A DNA stretch of 64,000 bases. Origin: Tillandsia leiboldiana. Lineage: Eukaryota > Streptophyta > Magnoliopsida > Poales > Bromeliaceae. Position 1 is the stretch's first letter. Each line of letters starts with the position of its first letter. A program made the position numbers and the translations under genes. The stretch lies in assembly GCA_029204045.2 (NCBI GenBank), contig CM055076.1, forward strand, positions 22,730,743-22,794,742, written 5' to 3'. The notes beneath the pieces were generated by a model, which searched no databases, had not been told where the DNA came from, and saw only the letters and a list, made by a program, of their open reading frames with translations. Shown piece by piece: positions 48,078 through 59,224 of the stretch.

Positions 48078-48086
48078 TATATATAC

Positions 48087-48845
48087 GGGCTTTTTTTGAA
48101 AATGACCCTCTAAAAATTTATATTTTTGAAAATGATCCTACAAAATTTGTATTTACAAAAATGACCCTATATCTGCCAACTGGGCGCCACGTGTGCGTGC
48201 CACGTCAGCCGTAGGGTGTGATCTGGAATCAGTTGAACACACAAGTTGAACCTGCGTGTCTAAACACGCAGGTTGAGCCTGCGTGTTTAGACACGCAGGT
48301 TCACCTTGCGTGTTCTACATGCATGTTTATTTTTGCTGGCTCAGCCTGCGTGTTCTACATGCATAATTATTTTTGCTGGCGCCATGGGGTTGTCTGGAGT
48401 CAGGGGGTTGCGCCCAAAAATTTATTTTTCTCGTCCACTCCAGGGGGTGCGGACTGAGACCATTGGCCTCCTTTTTTTTCAGTTAAATTATAGTTAAAAT
48501 AATAATTAGAAGCACTATTTTTGCCTGCGTGTCCGCACCCCCCGGAGTGGACGAGAAAAACAGATTTTTGGGCGCAACCCCCAGGTCCAGACAACCCCAT
48601 GCCGCCAGCAAAAATAAACATGCATGTAGAACACGCAGGCTGAGCCAGCAAAAATAAACATGCATGTAGAACATGCAGGTTGAGCCTGCGTGTTCAACTG
48701 ATTCCAGATCACACCCCACAGCTGACGTGGCACACACACGTGGCGCCCAGTTGGCAGGTATAGAATCATTTTTACAAATACAAATTTTGTAAGATCATTT
48801 TCAAAAATATAAATTTTTAGAGGATCATTTTCAAAACAAAAGCCC
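48087..48845. mobile_element. Foldback element 1 (arms of about 340 bp), 9-bp TSD TATATATAC
   Basis: Nearly the whole element is one inverted repeat around a loop of about 60 bp (about 48455-48520). Perfect 9-bp repeats TATATATAC flank it (48078-48086 and 48846-48854), as made by Mutator-like transposases. The outer arms are T-rich with repeated AAAATGA-CCCT motifs, then CCAACTGGGCGCCACGTG. Inside are small hairpin words such as CCTGCGTGTTTAGACACGCAGG. Open frames on either strand are by-products of the palindrome. Confidence 0.88.
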
Positions 48846-48929
48846 TATATATACTGATGTTACCAGATGAAAAAAGATAGGACTAACCCAAACCTACAGG
48901 CCTAAAAGCTTCAGGAAATCACTACTGCC

Positions 48930-51900
48930 TCAACCGAATATTAGTTTCTTTTCTAGTACTTCTGAGCAAATCTGCGCCATGATGTGGTAGAAGGGAAGAA
49001 GTTCGGTCAATTGCCCAATCGACATCTTCTCCATTTGATTCTTCGCGGCAATCTCCCTTTCCTTGCTGATCTTTAGCCTTTCCATATAGGAGGATGCGTT
49101 CCTCACTGTTGCTCCTACCTGCTTCAGCCTCTTCTCCTGTTGCAGACTCAATGCTGTATTGGGCTGCATACAGAATCCGGTTCGGAGTCAAAAACAGGAG
49201 CTGAAATTTTTGATTCGGTAGTAAAATTTTTTCGGGGTTTTCTTGCCTGTGTACCCTGGGAACATGTCAAATTCTGCAATCATCTCTAGAAAGTCGGTAT
49301 TTTACTTTCGAGGGTAGCTCTGAAGACCATAGTTAGTTAATTCGGATTCGGCAAAAATTCGGTTCGGATATAATACGGATAAAATTTGTATCATGATTTT
49401 TAAATTCGTTGAAAAATTCGGTAAAAAAATGGACGGATACGTGATTTATACGGAAATTATACGTTTCTCAATTAAAAATTCGGGATCAAAAATTCGGCTA
49501 TTAAATTTATTTTTTTTCTAGATTTATACTATGAGCATTATAATTTTTAAAAATATAAAAATAAATAGATATAAAATAAAATAGATAGGCTAATAAAATT
49601 TTAGGTTTAAAGTTTGCAGGTTGAAAAAATATTAAATTTTTTATTATAAATAGGCATGTGCTGTGAACTGTGAAGTGTGAACAGTGAAAGAATTTATTTT
49701 TATTTTTTTTTCTTGAAAAGTGAAGTGTTGTATGCTGTAAAGCATTGTTAGACTTGGACCGGTTAATGCAGTGTGCACCATAGTCTTGGGCTCTTGGTTA
49801 AAGAGGATTAGATAGTGTGCATTATTAATGAGTTTTGGACTCTTGGTTAAAGAGGATTGGATAGTGTTTGGATTTAATTTTTGAAATTCAAAAAAAAAAA
49901 AAACAGTAACAAATTTTTGGGAGAAAAATTCGCAGTTCGCGAATTATTCGCGAATAATAATTTTTGGAATTTTTTTTTCCGAATTAATCTGAATTTTTGA
50001 AAAAATTCGGATTCGGATTCTCAATAATTAGCGAATAATACGCGAATTAACTAACTATGCTGAAGACCTTACTTATTTCTTCCCATGCCTAGCCAGGGAT
50101 ATTTATGCAAAATTCCTTCTGCATTGACACCCAAAGTTTTTCAATAGATATCTAGGCAGGGCAGTGTGCGCAAATAAGCAACGTTTTCGAGGCACGCATG
50201 CACATACCTACTCTAGGCACGCACGCTCATACCTACTCTGTAGAGGGTATTTGCCAAGGATTTAAGTGCCGTGGCACGGGGTCGTGCCGAAAACTTGCCG
50301 GCACGGTACGGCACGGTGCGTGCCGAGCCGTGCCGATGAGTGCCGGTCACAAAAAATACATACGTGCAGACACATAATGGCATGAAATATTTAATTTCTT
50401 TAGCAACAAATTTTTTTAATTGCTTATTATGTATCTTTATCAAATATTTTGAATTTTATTAAGAAAATTACTTAGTAATTTTAAGAAAAAAGAATTTTGA
50501 ACTGTGTCATCGGCACGGGAGCTGTATCGTGCCGGTATCTTGTTGGCACGATACGACACGGTAGATACGGCCCGTGCCGATGGATACTTAAAACCTTGGT
50601 ATTTGCACAACTATGCATGTTTGCATGGATATATATATATGTGAGAAAAATCCAATGTCTTTCATATGATATACCTCGAGAAATTCGGCGTCAGCTTCAA
50701 AAAACATTTCTCTTGAAGGAGGCTGGTCATCCGTAGCGACATACATTTGCCTTGCCATGGAGAAAATCCGCGAGATGATCCTCCTTTTCATCTGCACTTC
50801 TTGACCTAATTTCAAATCGAGTTTTGGGTCTATAGAGCTATTGGTCTTCTTCTGATAAGCTTTCACCGCATCGACGAAATCCTATTAGGAGATCAACAAT
50901 CCGGTAACTGATCAATAACCAAAAAGGAATATTGCTAGACAAAATTTATGCATATAGAACACAAACTGAGCAATCTTTTCAAATAGATTACGTATATATT
51001 GAAGGGGGACCGGCCATGGGGTTACCGAGCACACCTCAACCCACACAGCACACGAGCGCAGCGGAAACAGAATCTTTCGTAGATGAAAGTAGGCGAAAAC
51101 GATTGTAGAAAACAAGCACGAGAATAACTAAAGAAATAAAACAAATAAGGGAATGAAAGGACACAAGTTCGGCCAACAATGTGTCAACCTACGTCCACGG
51201 ACAAGACCACCTCAATGCGTTATTCGATTAATCCACGACATAAAAGTACAAGGAGTAAAATTGGATTACAAGAAACTCTCTCACGAAGGCTCTCCATATT
51301 TTTCCTCTCAATTAGAATTTTTCAATGAAGCCTTAAAAAATAAAAAATGAATCGCAAGAGTTAATATAACTCTAAAAACATAATTCTAATAGGAAACGAT
51401 CTCCACCGTCCATCCGAGTTTTTAAATCACTTCTAGTCGTTGTCCATATCCTCTTAAGAATTATCTTTAAGATATTCCTAAATCATCCCTAATCTTTAGA
51501 AACAAGATTGGATCGAATCCATATGGACTCGAAACATGATTTTACATAATCCAACATATATTAGCATTCGAGAAGATAGCAAAACTCAAACAAATTTGTA
51601 TCTAATTTGAAACTGTAGATATGTGCAATCATATGAATCAGGAAGTATGCTTTTCATCATCTTTCATTTATTTTATCTGATGGTTATCTTTTCTGATGCA
51701 ATAAGAATCAATTGTAGTTGTACCTGATATACTAAAGGGCATCCGGGGTAGTCAAATTTATCTGTGCCACACTGCCTCATTCTCTCCGGATGGAACTGCA
51801 ATCCAACTATAAACTTGCCCTCCTCAGGACTACATGCATCAGGATCATAAAATCCTTCAACCAATCCATCTCTCGAAAACGCCATTGCGACAAACCGTCC

Positions 51901-54900
51901 CGCCAATCTTTTAACCCCCTGATGGTGATAGCTATTGACCAAAATCTCCGTCTCTCCCTCTTCCAACGACTCTCGAAACCAAGACTGTAATGGGGTATTC
52001 TCCACCACCCTAACTGCATGTCGATGCCTGTCGTAGTTCTCGTAATCAATGTGTGCCACCTTGTCCTCCTCCTTGCACTTCCTCTCTAGCTCCTTCTCGA
52101 GATCCACATACAATGTACCTGTTGAATAGAGGAAATTGTTATTCACATGGTATTAGAGCAGAGCGTTGCGAACTCAAATTTTTTTGATACGCATAATATT
52201 ATTTGGTTTTCTCTCAAATATTCAAATCGACGTGCTATAAATTGAATAAGTACTATAAAAATGCTGTTCTTGCCTCCTGAAGAAACGTTAAGTACTTGGG
52301 ATCCACGGCAAATGCCGAGAATGGGGATGCCACGGTCGATGCATAATCTTGCGAGGTGCAACTCAATAGCATCTTTTTCGTGATCAATCACAGTATCACT
52401 TGCATGAGCGTGTCGGATCTCTTCGAGCTCATCGGCGAAGAGATTGGAAGTTGCTGTTGTTGTGCCATAGAGAGAGGGGTCAATGTCCTCTCCCTCACAT
52501 AGGAGAACACCATGGATCGGTTCGAAGCTCTCGAGGAGAGTGTGCATGCCCGAAACACGGGGCACGATTATAGGCACTGCGCCGTAGCCTACTATGAGGT
52601 CCAAATGGTACTCTCCTGCCAAAAAAAAGATAAGGAAACATCAATCATTTCTTTTATTTTTCTTCTTGTTGAATATATTCTCTCAATTTAGTGTTTTCTA
52701 AGAAATGTTCAACAATTCTTACATCGACCTGGATTTCAAACATTGAGCATGTGATTGAAAAATATCTCATGAAATTCCACCCATAAAAGAAAAAAAACAA
52801 ATGAACATTGCACAAAACTGATCAAATTCAGGATTATCAATGTTTGTTACTGGTCTTACTCTTAAGCAGGTTTTGTACATGATTGAAGCAAATTGTAGAG
52901 GGAAAAAAAAATTGGACTATATATATAGCAGACAAGGATTTGACTGCATGCTAATAAAAATCTAGTTGAATCAATGGTCAAAATTAAGTTAAATGCGTAG
53001 GTGATTAGTGTTGATTTAATTACATTGGGCCTTGTCATTTAGGCTATGTAATTTGGTGAAGTCAAATATTATATTTCTATGTTTTCTAATTATATATTTG
53101 GACCTCCTAGTACTTGTAAATTTTTGAATTATAATTCTTTTGATCCAAAAACTCATATATAATAATTTTCTCTCTTAAAGGCTAAAGTAAGGAAGTGATT
53201 AGAATATTAGAAAAGCTAGAGAGAGAAGTAGAGGGACTTTTTTTTTAAGGGGCAATTTTCTATATACCCCTAAAAATTTTTCTGTTTTCAGATTTATCCC
53301 TCTTAGAAGGCTAATATTAAAACTACCCTTCTTACGTTCCAACTTCTTTCCAAAATATCTCTGAAGTTAACCGTTTGAAGCTGCCGTTATCTGTATGAAA
53401 TTATCATTTTGCCCTTTCAAATATACCCTTCTACCATAACCAACTTTTCTTATGTACCCTTAAAATGTTTTGGTAGATAGGGACAAAATAGGTATATCTG
53501 ATAGTTTTCAACTCTGATTATTATTTAACTCTAGTTTAACCCTAGTTAACTTAACAAAGGGAAACGGTACGGGTATTTTTAATAACGGTGGAACGTATGA
53601 GGGGTATATCGGAAAGAAAAAAATAAGAGGGGTAAATAAGATATTTCTTCAGATTTCAGGGGTACACAGGTAATTATCCCTTTTTTTAAACTAACCTTAA
53701 AAAATATTAATATTTGCAAAGTAACCCTTGTAAATTTTTTTTTGTAAAACTAACCCTGCTTTTGCCAGCAGGGCGCCACGGAGGCTGGAGGACCCTGAAG
53801 ACGCTGAATCGTTCAGCGTCTTCACAAAAACCCTGTGAAGAAGCTGAATGAATCAGCGCCTTCACTATATGTGCTGAAGGCGCTGAATGGTTCAGCGCCT
53901 TTAACATTTATATCAAAGGTGCTGAATGGTTCAGCGCCTTTAACATTTATATTAAAGGCGCTGAATGGTTCAGCACCTTTAGCAGTTATATGAGGACTTA
54001 CCCAACTTTCGCGCGAAAATTGGTCAAGTCCTCAGCGCAGCGCCCTCAAAGTATGTGTTGAAGGCGCTGATTGATTCAGCGCCTTCAACACATACTATGA
54101 AGGCGCTGATTCATTCAGCGTCTTCACAGAGTTTTTGTGAAGACGTTGAATGATCCAGCGCCTTCAGGTCGCCCAACACCCGTGGCGCCCTGCTGGCAAA
54201 AGCAGGGTTACTCTTGCAAATATTTTTTTTACAATTTTATTTTCCAAATTTCTAAATTTATTAGGGTTAATTTAAAAAAAATCCCGAAGTAGAGAGTGAG
54301 AAAAGAAGTAAGAGAAAAGAGAGAAAACCCAAGAGCTAGCTTAGTCTAATCTTGGTTCTATCCAGAAGGTGTGATTTACACTATTTAGGTAGAACTATAG
54401 ATTGTTAAAGCTTCTCCTTATCTTTGAAGAAAGGTGATATCTCTTTCATTTGTATCTTTTTTTTAATCTTTATGATTTTATAGTAAAAGTTTATTTGCTT
54501 TATTCTTCCATGAATGTAGGCATAGTCGAATTACTTAAAATTATTGTGTTATTGTAGTTTTCTTTATCCATTGAGTGTTTATAGAATGTGAATTGCAAAA
54601 TTGTCCACCAAGTATTTGTGAAATTGTTATTAATATTTTGGCTAAATTACAGAAAACCTCCCTGTAATATTCCGCTTTTTCACTTTGCCCCCTGTCTTTT
54701 AAAAGCCTACATTTTGCCCCCTCGTAATTACCGAATTGTCTTTAGGGGGCAACGGCGTTAACGAAGGAGGTAAATTGACGAAAATGCCCTTACCTTATAT
54801 TGGAGAGAGAATGGATTTTAGCTTATTTCCCGCCATTTTTTAAAGGTATTTTAGGTATATCTAATAATATTTTTTTAAAAATTGACGGTTCACTCACGGA

Positions 54901-56579
54901 ATGATGACGGCGGGGAGTAAATGCATATTTCGATAATTACGAGGAGACAAAATATAGGCTTTTAAAAAACAGGAGGGCAAAGTGAAAAAGCGGGATATTA
55001 CAGGGAGGTTTTCTGTAATTTAGCCTAATATTTTTCACTCTCATTATACAACAATTAAAATTATTGGTGCAGAAAAAAAAAAAAAAAAAAGAAAAAAAAA
55101 GGAAAAAAAAAAAGGTAAATTACACCACTAGTTTCTAAGCTTCTGGCCAAGTTATATTTTGTTCTCAAACTTTCAAGTTTGGCACGAGCTAGAGACCATA
55201 ACCTCTTAAAAAAGAGCAATGCTATATGTACACCCCCAAAGGGGGTGTACATGGTGTACATCTTACACCCACCCATCTAAAGGTGGGGGGTCACTTCACA
55301 AATTGTAAAGTGACCCCTCACCACACCCCACCCATTGGATGGGTGGGGTGTGTCATTTTAGTTATTGTCCTTCTTTTTTTATTATAGGACAAATCATTAA
55401 CTACACCCATTTTATGCACCATACCTTAATCTCTTGTCATATATCGATCCCACCAACTATTATAAGTTGCATTAATATGATCTCTATTTAAAAGGGTGAA
55501 AACATAAGGAACTTAGTTGAACTATAGACAATTTTGAAATATTGGACAAAACGTACAGAATTTATCTGAACTACCGACCATTTTGAAATAAAATGATTGT
55601 CCAACCTTTCAAAATTTTAACTTTATTATCTAATATTTTATTTTATTTTATTTGAGTCGGACAGCGATACATACTCCAACGTCAAAAATTTAAACTAATT
55701 AAGTAATTTAATAAATCTATATATAGTTACAAAAACTGCATAAAGATATACAACGCATTTAAATGTTGATGTCAAAATGCCGTTTGCTGACTCAAATCAA
55801 GCAAATTAAAATGCTGGATAGTAAAATAAAAAATTTGAAAGTTCGGGTAACTATTTCGAAATGGTTTGTAATTCATGTAATTTTAAAATGGGTCAATGGA
55901 TTAAAAATATAAATACGGATAAAAAATTTGATGGATTCAGAGTTCACAGACATGCAACGGAATCGGGTCTCTAACATCAAATTTGAAAAGTTTGAGGACC
56001 AAAATGAATTTTGACTAAAAGTCAGAGATACAGTAATCAAATTTACTAAAGAAAAAAAGGTTAAATTATAAAAAACCGCCTTCTAATATCTCGCTTTTCT
56101 ATTTTATTCTCCTGTCTTTTAAAAGTCGACAATCTGTCCCTTCGTAATTACCGAAATATACAGTTAACCCCGCCGTCACGAAACCGTGAGTGAACCGTCA
56201 AGTTTTTGAAATTTTTTTTTGAATATACCCAAAATACCCTCAATGGCGGGAAACAAATTAAAAGGCATTCTCTCTCTCTCCAATACAAAGTAAGGGCATA
56301 ATGATCATTTTATCCCTGCCGGTAACGGGGTTACTCCCTAAAGACATTTCGATAATTACGAGAAGACAGATTTTTGACTTTTAAAACACAGAGGGTAAAT
56401 TAAAAAAACGGAATATTAAAAAAAAATTTTCTGTAATTTAGCCCAAGAAAAAAAAAAAAACCTTTATTAAAAGAAAAATAAGAGAATCTGAGAGTTCAAT
56501 TACCAACAAAGTCCACAAACTTGTTCTTGCGAATGCTCCTGCGAGAGACAACGAGAACTCTGGGGGCCACTTGGGACAT
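48930..56579 (-). CDS. GAT1_2.1: Class I glutamine amidotransferase-like protein, GAT1_2.1 type (5 exons)
   Basis: Putative cytosolic class I glutamine amidotransferase/gamma-glutamyl hydrolase-like enzyme (peptidase C26 group), resembling Arabidopsis At1g15040. The exact substrate is not shown by the sequence. Coding exons on the minus strand: 56579-56504, 52615-52274, 52118-51724, 50881-50675 and 49163-48930, total 1254 nt (417 aa), in frame. The protein opens MSQVAPRVLVVSRRS and continues across the first splice into GEYHLDLIVGYG, a family signature. The nucleophile elbow GICRGSQ puts the catalytic Cys at about 128. GLQFHPER near 245-252 holds the His and Glu of the triad. The C-terminal 140 residues are helical, family-specific sequence ending KKLIFG. 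Intron 2 begins GC (GC-AG type); the others are GT-AG. Intron 1 is 3.9 kb and full of MITEs. In-frame upstream ATGs exist, but the chosen start matches the usual N-terminus. Confidence 0.9.
49328..50059. mobile_element. hAT-type MITE (CATAGTTAGTTAATTCG ends), TSD CTGAAGAC, in intron 4 of the amidotransferase
   Basis: Inverted ends CATAGTTAGTTAATTCG, and perfect 8-bp repeats CTGAAGAC on both sides (49320-49327 and 50060-50067). The inside is rich in ATTCGG / CCGAAT and TTCGCGAA motifs. A related copy is at 57893-58481. No ORF. Confidence 0.92.
50255..50598. mobile_element. hAT-type MITE (CAAGG...CCTTG ends), TSD GTATTTGC, in intron 4 of the amidotransferase
   Basis: The ends CAAGGATTTAAGTGCCGTGG and complement CAAGGTTTTAAGTATCCATC, with perfect 8-bp repeats GTATTTGC (50247-50254 and 50599-50606). 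It is a 344-bp relative of the larger element in kinesin intron 9 (35483-36952), sharing ends and GGCACGG-rich arms. Confidence 0.92.
51035..51560. mobile_element. Probable degenerate TRIM-type LTR remnant in intron 3 of the amidotransferase
   Basis: It contains the family hallmarks seen at 29604 and 33298: GCGCAGCGGAAACAGAAT, AAGTTCGGCCAAC followed by CCTACGTCCACGGACAAG, then ACTCTCTCACGAAGGC. The edges and TSD are not clear. It has no effect on the flanking exons. Confidence 0.4.
53234..54285. mobile_element. Foldback element 2 with hairpin-array core, 9-bp TSD GAAGTAGAG (intron 1 of the amidotransferase)
   Basis: Perfect 9-bp repeats GAAGTAGAG flank it (53225-53233 and 54286-54294). The T-rich left end GGACTTTTTTTTT pairs with the right end AAAAAAAATCCC. 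A MITE (53248-53681) is inserted just inside the left end. The conserved inner border TTTTGCCAGCAGGGCGCCAC and its complement GTGGCGCCCTGCTGGCAAAA delimit the core. The core is a series of self-complementary words such as GCGCTGAATGGTTCAGCGC spaced by TTTAACATTTATAT. Minus-strand ORFs here are repeat artefacts. Confidence 0.85.
53248..53681 (-). mobile_element. MITE, sister of 20733-21457 without the telomere block
   Basis: It matches the complement of 20733-20952 and 21229-21457 along both arms, joined at CAAAACATT/TTAAGGGTAC (as read on the minus strand). The ends AGGGGCAATTTTC and complement AGGGATAATTACC. It sits in the T-run of foldback element 2. Confidence 0.85.
54640..55025. mobile_element. 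Mutator-like MITE copy 2, 9-bp TSD TAATATTTT
   Basis: The ends GGCTAAATTACAGAAAA and its exact complement, arms of about 100 bp, and perfect 9-bp repeats TAATATTTT (54631-54639 and 55026-55034). It is the best-preserved of three copies in the window. Confidence 0.93.
55208..55370. mobile_element. Small foldback MITE, relative of 23708-23880
   Basis: It starts AGAGCAATGCTATATGTACA, close to the complement of the right end at 23862-23881. It contains CACCCCCAAAGGGGGTGTACA, and the pairs CACCCATC / GATGGGTG and GTCACTT / AAGTGAC. The right edge is uncertain. Confidence 0.5.
56058..56444. mobile_element. Mutator-like MITE copy 3
   Basis: The ends GGTTAAATTATAAAA and ...CTGTAATTTAGCC, internal similarity to copy 1 (GTCGACAATCTG, GTGAGTGAACCGTCAAG), and flanking A-rich 9-mers AAGAAAAAA at 56049-56057 and 56445-56453. 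It is the most diverged of the three. Confidence 0.75.
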
Positions 56580-56726
56580 CTCTCTCTCTCTCTCTCTCCT
56601 CCTCCTTCTTCTTCTTCTTCTTCTTCTTCTTCTTCTTCTTCTACTCTTTGTGAAATGTACATACATACATGTAACTTCTCTTTGCAAACGCAACGGTCAT
56701 TTATAGCAGCTCTAGGGTTAGGGTTT
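56580..56726 (-). promoter_or_regulatory. Promoter and 5' UTR of the amidotransferase: TATA box, telo-box, GAA microsatellite, upstream AUGs
   Basis: Read on the minus strand, a telo-box AAACCCTAA (complement of 56718-56726) precedes a TATAAAT (complement of 56699-56705). The leader follows with ATGTATGTATG (about 56660), a GAA/AGA repeat (56605-56642) and a GA repeat (56579-56600) up to the ATG at 56579. The distance of about 120 nt from TATA to ATG gives a leader of about 90 nt. A longer CT run lies further out at 56754-56780. The start site is inferred, not seen. Confidence 0.5.
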
Positions 56727-56999
56727 CTTTCTACGTTCTGGCTGCTGATACATTCTCTCTCTCTCTCTCTCTCTCTCTCTGCTACTCACATTCTTTCCGT
56801 TGATAATTCCAGTTACCATCTGTTCTGTCATTTGTATATCTGCAGCAGAAACTATTGCCTGCACGAAGTGTATCAGTATATCTTATACACCGCACCTTAA
56901 CGCAGTAACACTCATGATCATAATTTAATCCAACTCATTGGATGTGTGCTCCTTAACATTTTAAATCCCTCCATGTCAAAAATCACCAGTTTTAAAGAC

Positions 57000-57296
57000 A
57001 TTTTTTTTAAATTAATCCTAATAAATTTAGAAATTTAAAAAATAACGTTATAAAAAAATTATTTGTAAAACTAATTCTGTTTTTGCCAGCAGGGCGCCAC
57101 GGAGGCTGGAGGGCCCTGAAGACGCTGAATCGTTCAGCGTCTTCACAAAAACCCTGTGAAGACGCTGAATAAATTAGCGCCTTCACTATATGTGCTGAAG
57201 GCGTTGAATGGTTCAGCGCCTTTAACATTTATATTAAAAACGCTGAACCATTCAGCGCCTTTAACATTTATATTAAAGACGCTGAATGGTTCTATT
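57000..57296 (+). mobile_element. Foldback element 3, left half only
   Basis: It matches foldback element 2 from its T-rich end through TTTTTGCCAGCAGGGCGCCA and the hairpin words (GACGCTGAATCGTTCAGCGTC and later ones) up to GCTGAATGGTTC at about 57296, where it stops. The right arm is missing. Confidence 0.75.
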
Positions 57297-57576
57297 TATT
57301 TTATAACTCTATTTGATATAAAAAAAAAGTCATTATTTTATAACATTTATCTTACCAATCAAATAATGACTCTTTTTTACTTATTCTATTTATTTTATAG
57401 TGCTCAAACTTTTAGAATTATTACAATTAAGTTCTACGATCTAATTTAGTAGACGAAATATGAATATGATAATAATATATATAAAAGTAATGTAATATCT
57501 TAATTATTACCCGGCACAACATCAAATATAACGTTGTTATATTATTTTCACATTAGTGCTATACTAATATGTGTCG

Positions 57577-57773
57577 AGCTACTATACTATCGATAGTATT
57601 AAATACTTTGTACTATTTAGATTTATCATGTTATTATTTTTATTTTTTAGATCATACTATTTCACCAACCATCCACTAAATTTTAAGAAATTATTATTAT
57701 CCTAACTGTACATCTTTTAGAGTAAAAATCTAGTAGTACTAATGGCTTTGTACTATTAATAATATAGTAGCCT
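57577..57773. mobile_element. MITE-like element (GCTACTATACTATCGATAGTA end)
   Basis: The left end GCTACTATACTATCGATAGT and the right end complement GGCTACTATATTATTAATAG are inverted. It is related to 36961-37245. The surroundings (57297-57576 and 57774-57884) are AT-rich with no gene. Confidence 0.5.
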
Positions 57774-57892
57774 GGTTCTATTAATATTTAGTAAACTAAA
57801 TTATATTACATAACTCTATAATTCTAATGATTTTAAATATTTAAGTAAAAAAATTATAATAAATTAAAAATTGAGAATCAAAGTGTAACGAG

Positions 57893-58481
57893 CATAGTTA
57901 GTTAATTCGGATTCGGCAAAAATTCGGTACGGATATAATACGGATAAAATTCGTATCATAATTTTAAAATTCATTGAAAAATTCGGCTAAAAAACGGGCT
58001 CGTCAATTATTCGGATACGTGATTTATACGAAAATAATATGTTCACTAATTAAAAATTCGGGATCAAAAATTCGGCTATTAAATTAAAAAAAAATTAAAA
58101 AAATTATACTATTAGTATAAACAATTATAATTATTTAAAATAATTTAATCAATTTATTTTAGAAATAAATAAAATATTCATTTAGAACAAAAAAAATATA
58201 TAATTTAAAATTATTTCCGACAAATAATTTTAATTCGGATTCTCAATAATTCGCGAATAATTCGCGAATTAACTAACTATGCTTTGAAAAAGAACAAATT
58301 TTTTACCCAAAAATTCGTAATTCGTGAATAATTCGCCCAAAAAATTCGTAATTCGTGAATAATTCGCGAATAATACTTTTTGATTCAAAAATTCACGAAT
58401 TATTTTAAATTTTTGAAAAAAATTAGAAACAATATGTTTAATTCGAATTCTCAATAATTCGTGAATAATTAACTAACTATG
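57893..58481. mobile_element. hAT-type MITE, second copy with CATAGTTAGTTAATTCG ends
   Basis: The ends CATAGTTAGTTAATTCG and ...AATTAACTAACTATG, and 8-mers GTAACGAG (57885-57892) and GTCACGAG (58482-58489), 7 of 8 identical. It contains an extra internal end (AATTAACTAACTATGC at about 58266-58281), so it may be a composite of one copy and part of another. Confidence 0.8.
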
Positions 58482-58539
58482 GTCACGAGTCTTACAGTAG
58501 TTTGAAGGCTAAGCGTGCAAATCAACCTAAAAAAAAAAA

Positions 58540-59040
58540 AAAATGTTTGGTGCAGTGCGTGAGGCGTAGGGTGCATGTAACACCTGGCGCAGGCAATAAT
58601 TTCACCAATTTCGATTCCCGGGAAGCAACCACAGCGCATTCCAGGTTCAACTCGCCCGGCCCGTCCCGTCCCGTCACGTCCCACTTTCCGGATCCGACAC
58701 GAGGAAAAGCCGCCACGAATGCGCCGCGTGGACTTTAAGATTCGGGATGGTGACGTGGCTACTGAAGGAGCGGATAGAATTAGAGGTTTCCTGTGATGGA
58801 GGGTGGACGTGGACGTGGGACTGTAGCAACCTTGAATGGGAAGCGGCGCGGAGATGGCGAGCGGGTGCCACGTGCCGGTTTCGGAGGGTGGAGACGAAGA
58901 GCTTGTTCTTCGCCGTATCCGGTGGCAGCGGTATCTCGGGCCGGTCAAACCGGTGGAGATTGCAGCTTTAATTTTCGTGGACGCAGTGACGTGTCGGGTC
59001 ACGCGGTCTCTTTTGCTGGTCCTCCCAATAAGGAAAGTTC
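58540..59040. other. GC-rich island with ACGT-core motifs, no recognised gene
   Basis: It stands out from the AT-rich surroundings. It holds ACGT-core boxes at about 58674 (GTCACGTCCC), 58751 (GTGACGTGGC), 58870 (GCCACGTGCC) and 58988 (GTGACGTGTC). Open frames exist on both strands (up to 178 codons, minus), but none resembles a known protein and none has a convincing start. It could be a decayed gene or exon, or a distal upstream region of the amidotransferase 2 kb away. Confidence 0.4.
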
Positions 59041-59224
59041 AGAAATAATATGCTATTTCTTTTAAAAAAAAAATTCAAATAAAAGTAATAATATTTATGT
59101 AGATATTTATGCATACAAAATTAATAAAATTATACGAAATTTATCTAAATTATTATAAATTATTTTGAATCAACTGTTTAAACTTCAGAAATTTTAATTT
59201 TGTTATTTATTTTTTTGATTTATT

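Noticed and set aside
48218..48769. Several 80-codon frames with CSTCMFIFAG-type motifs on both strands
   Set aside because: Products of the foldback palindrome and its hairpin words.
53707..57228. Two similar minus-strand ORFs (ALNHS..PSAHIVKALI type) as a small protein family
   Set aside because: Both are translations of foldback arms with the GCTGAA..TTCAGC words.
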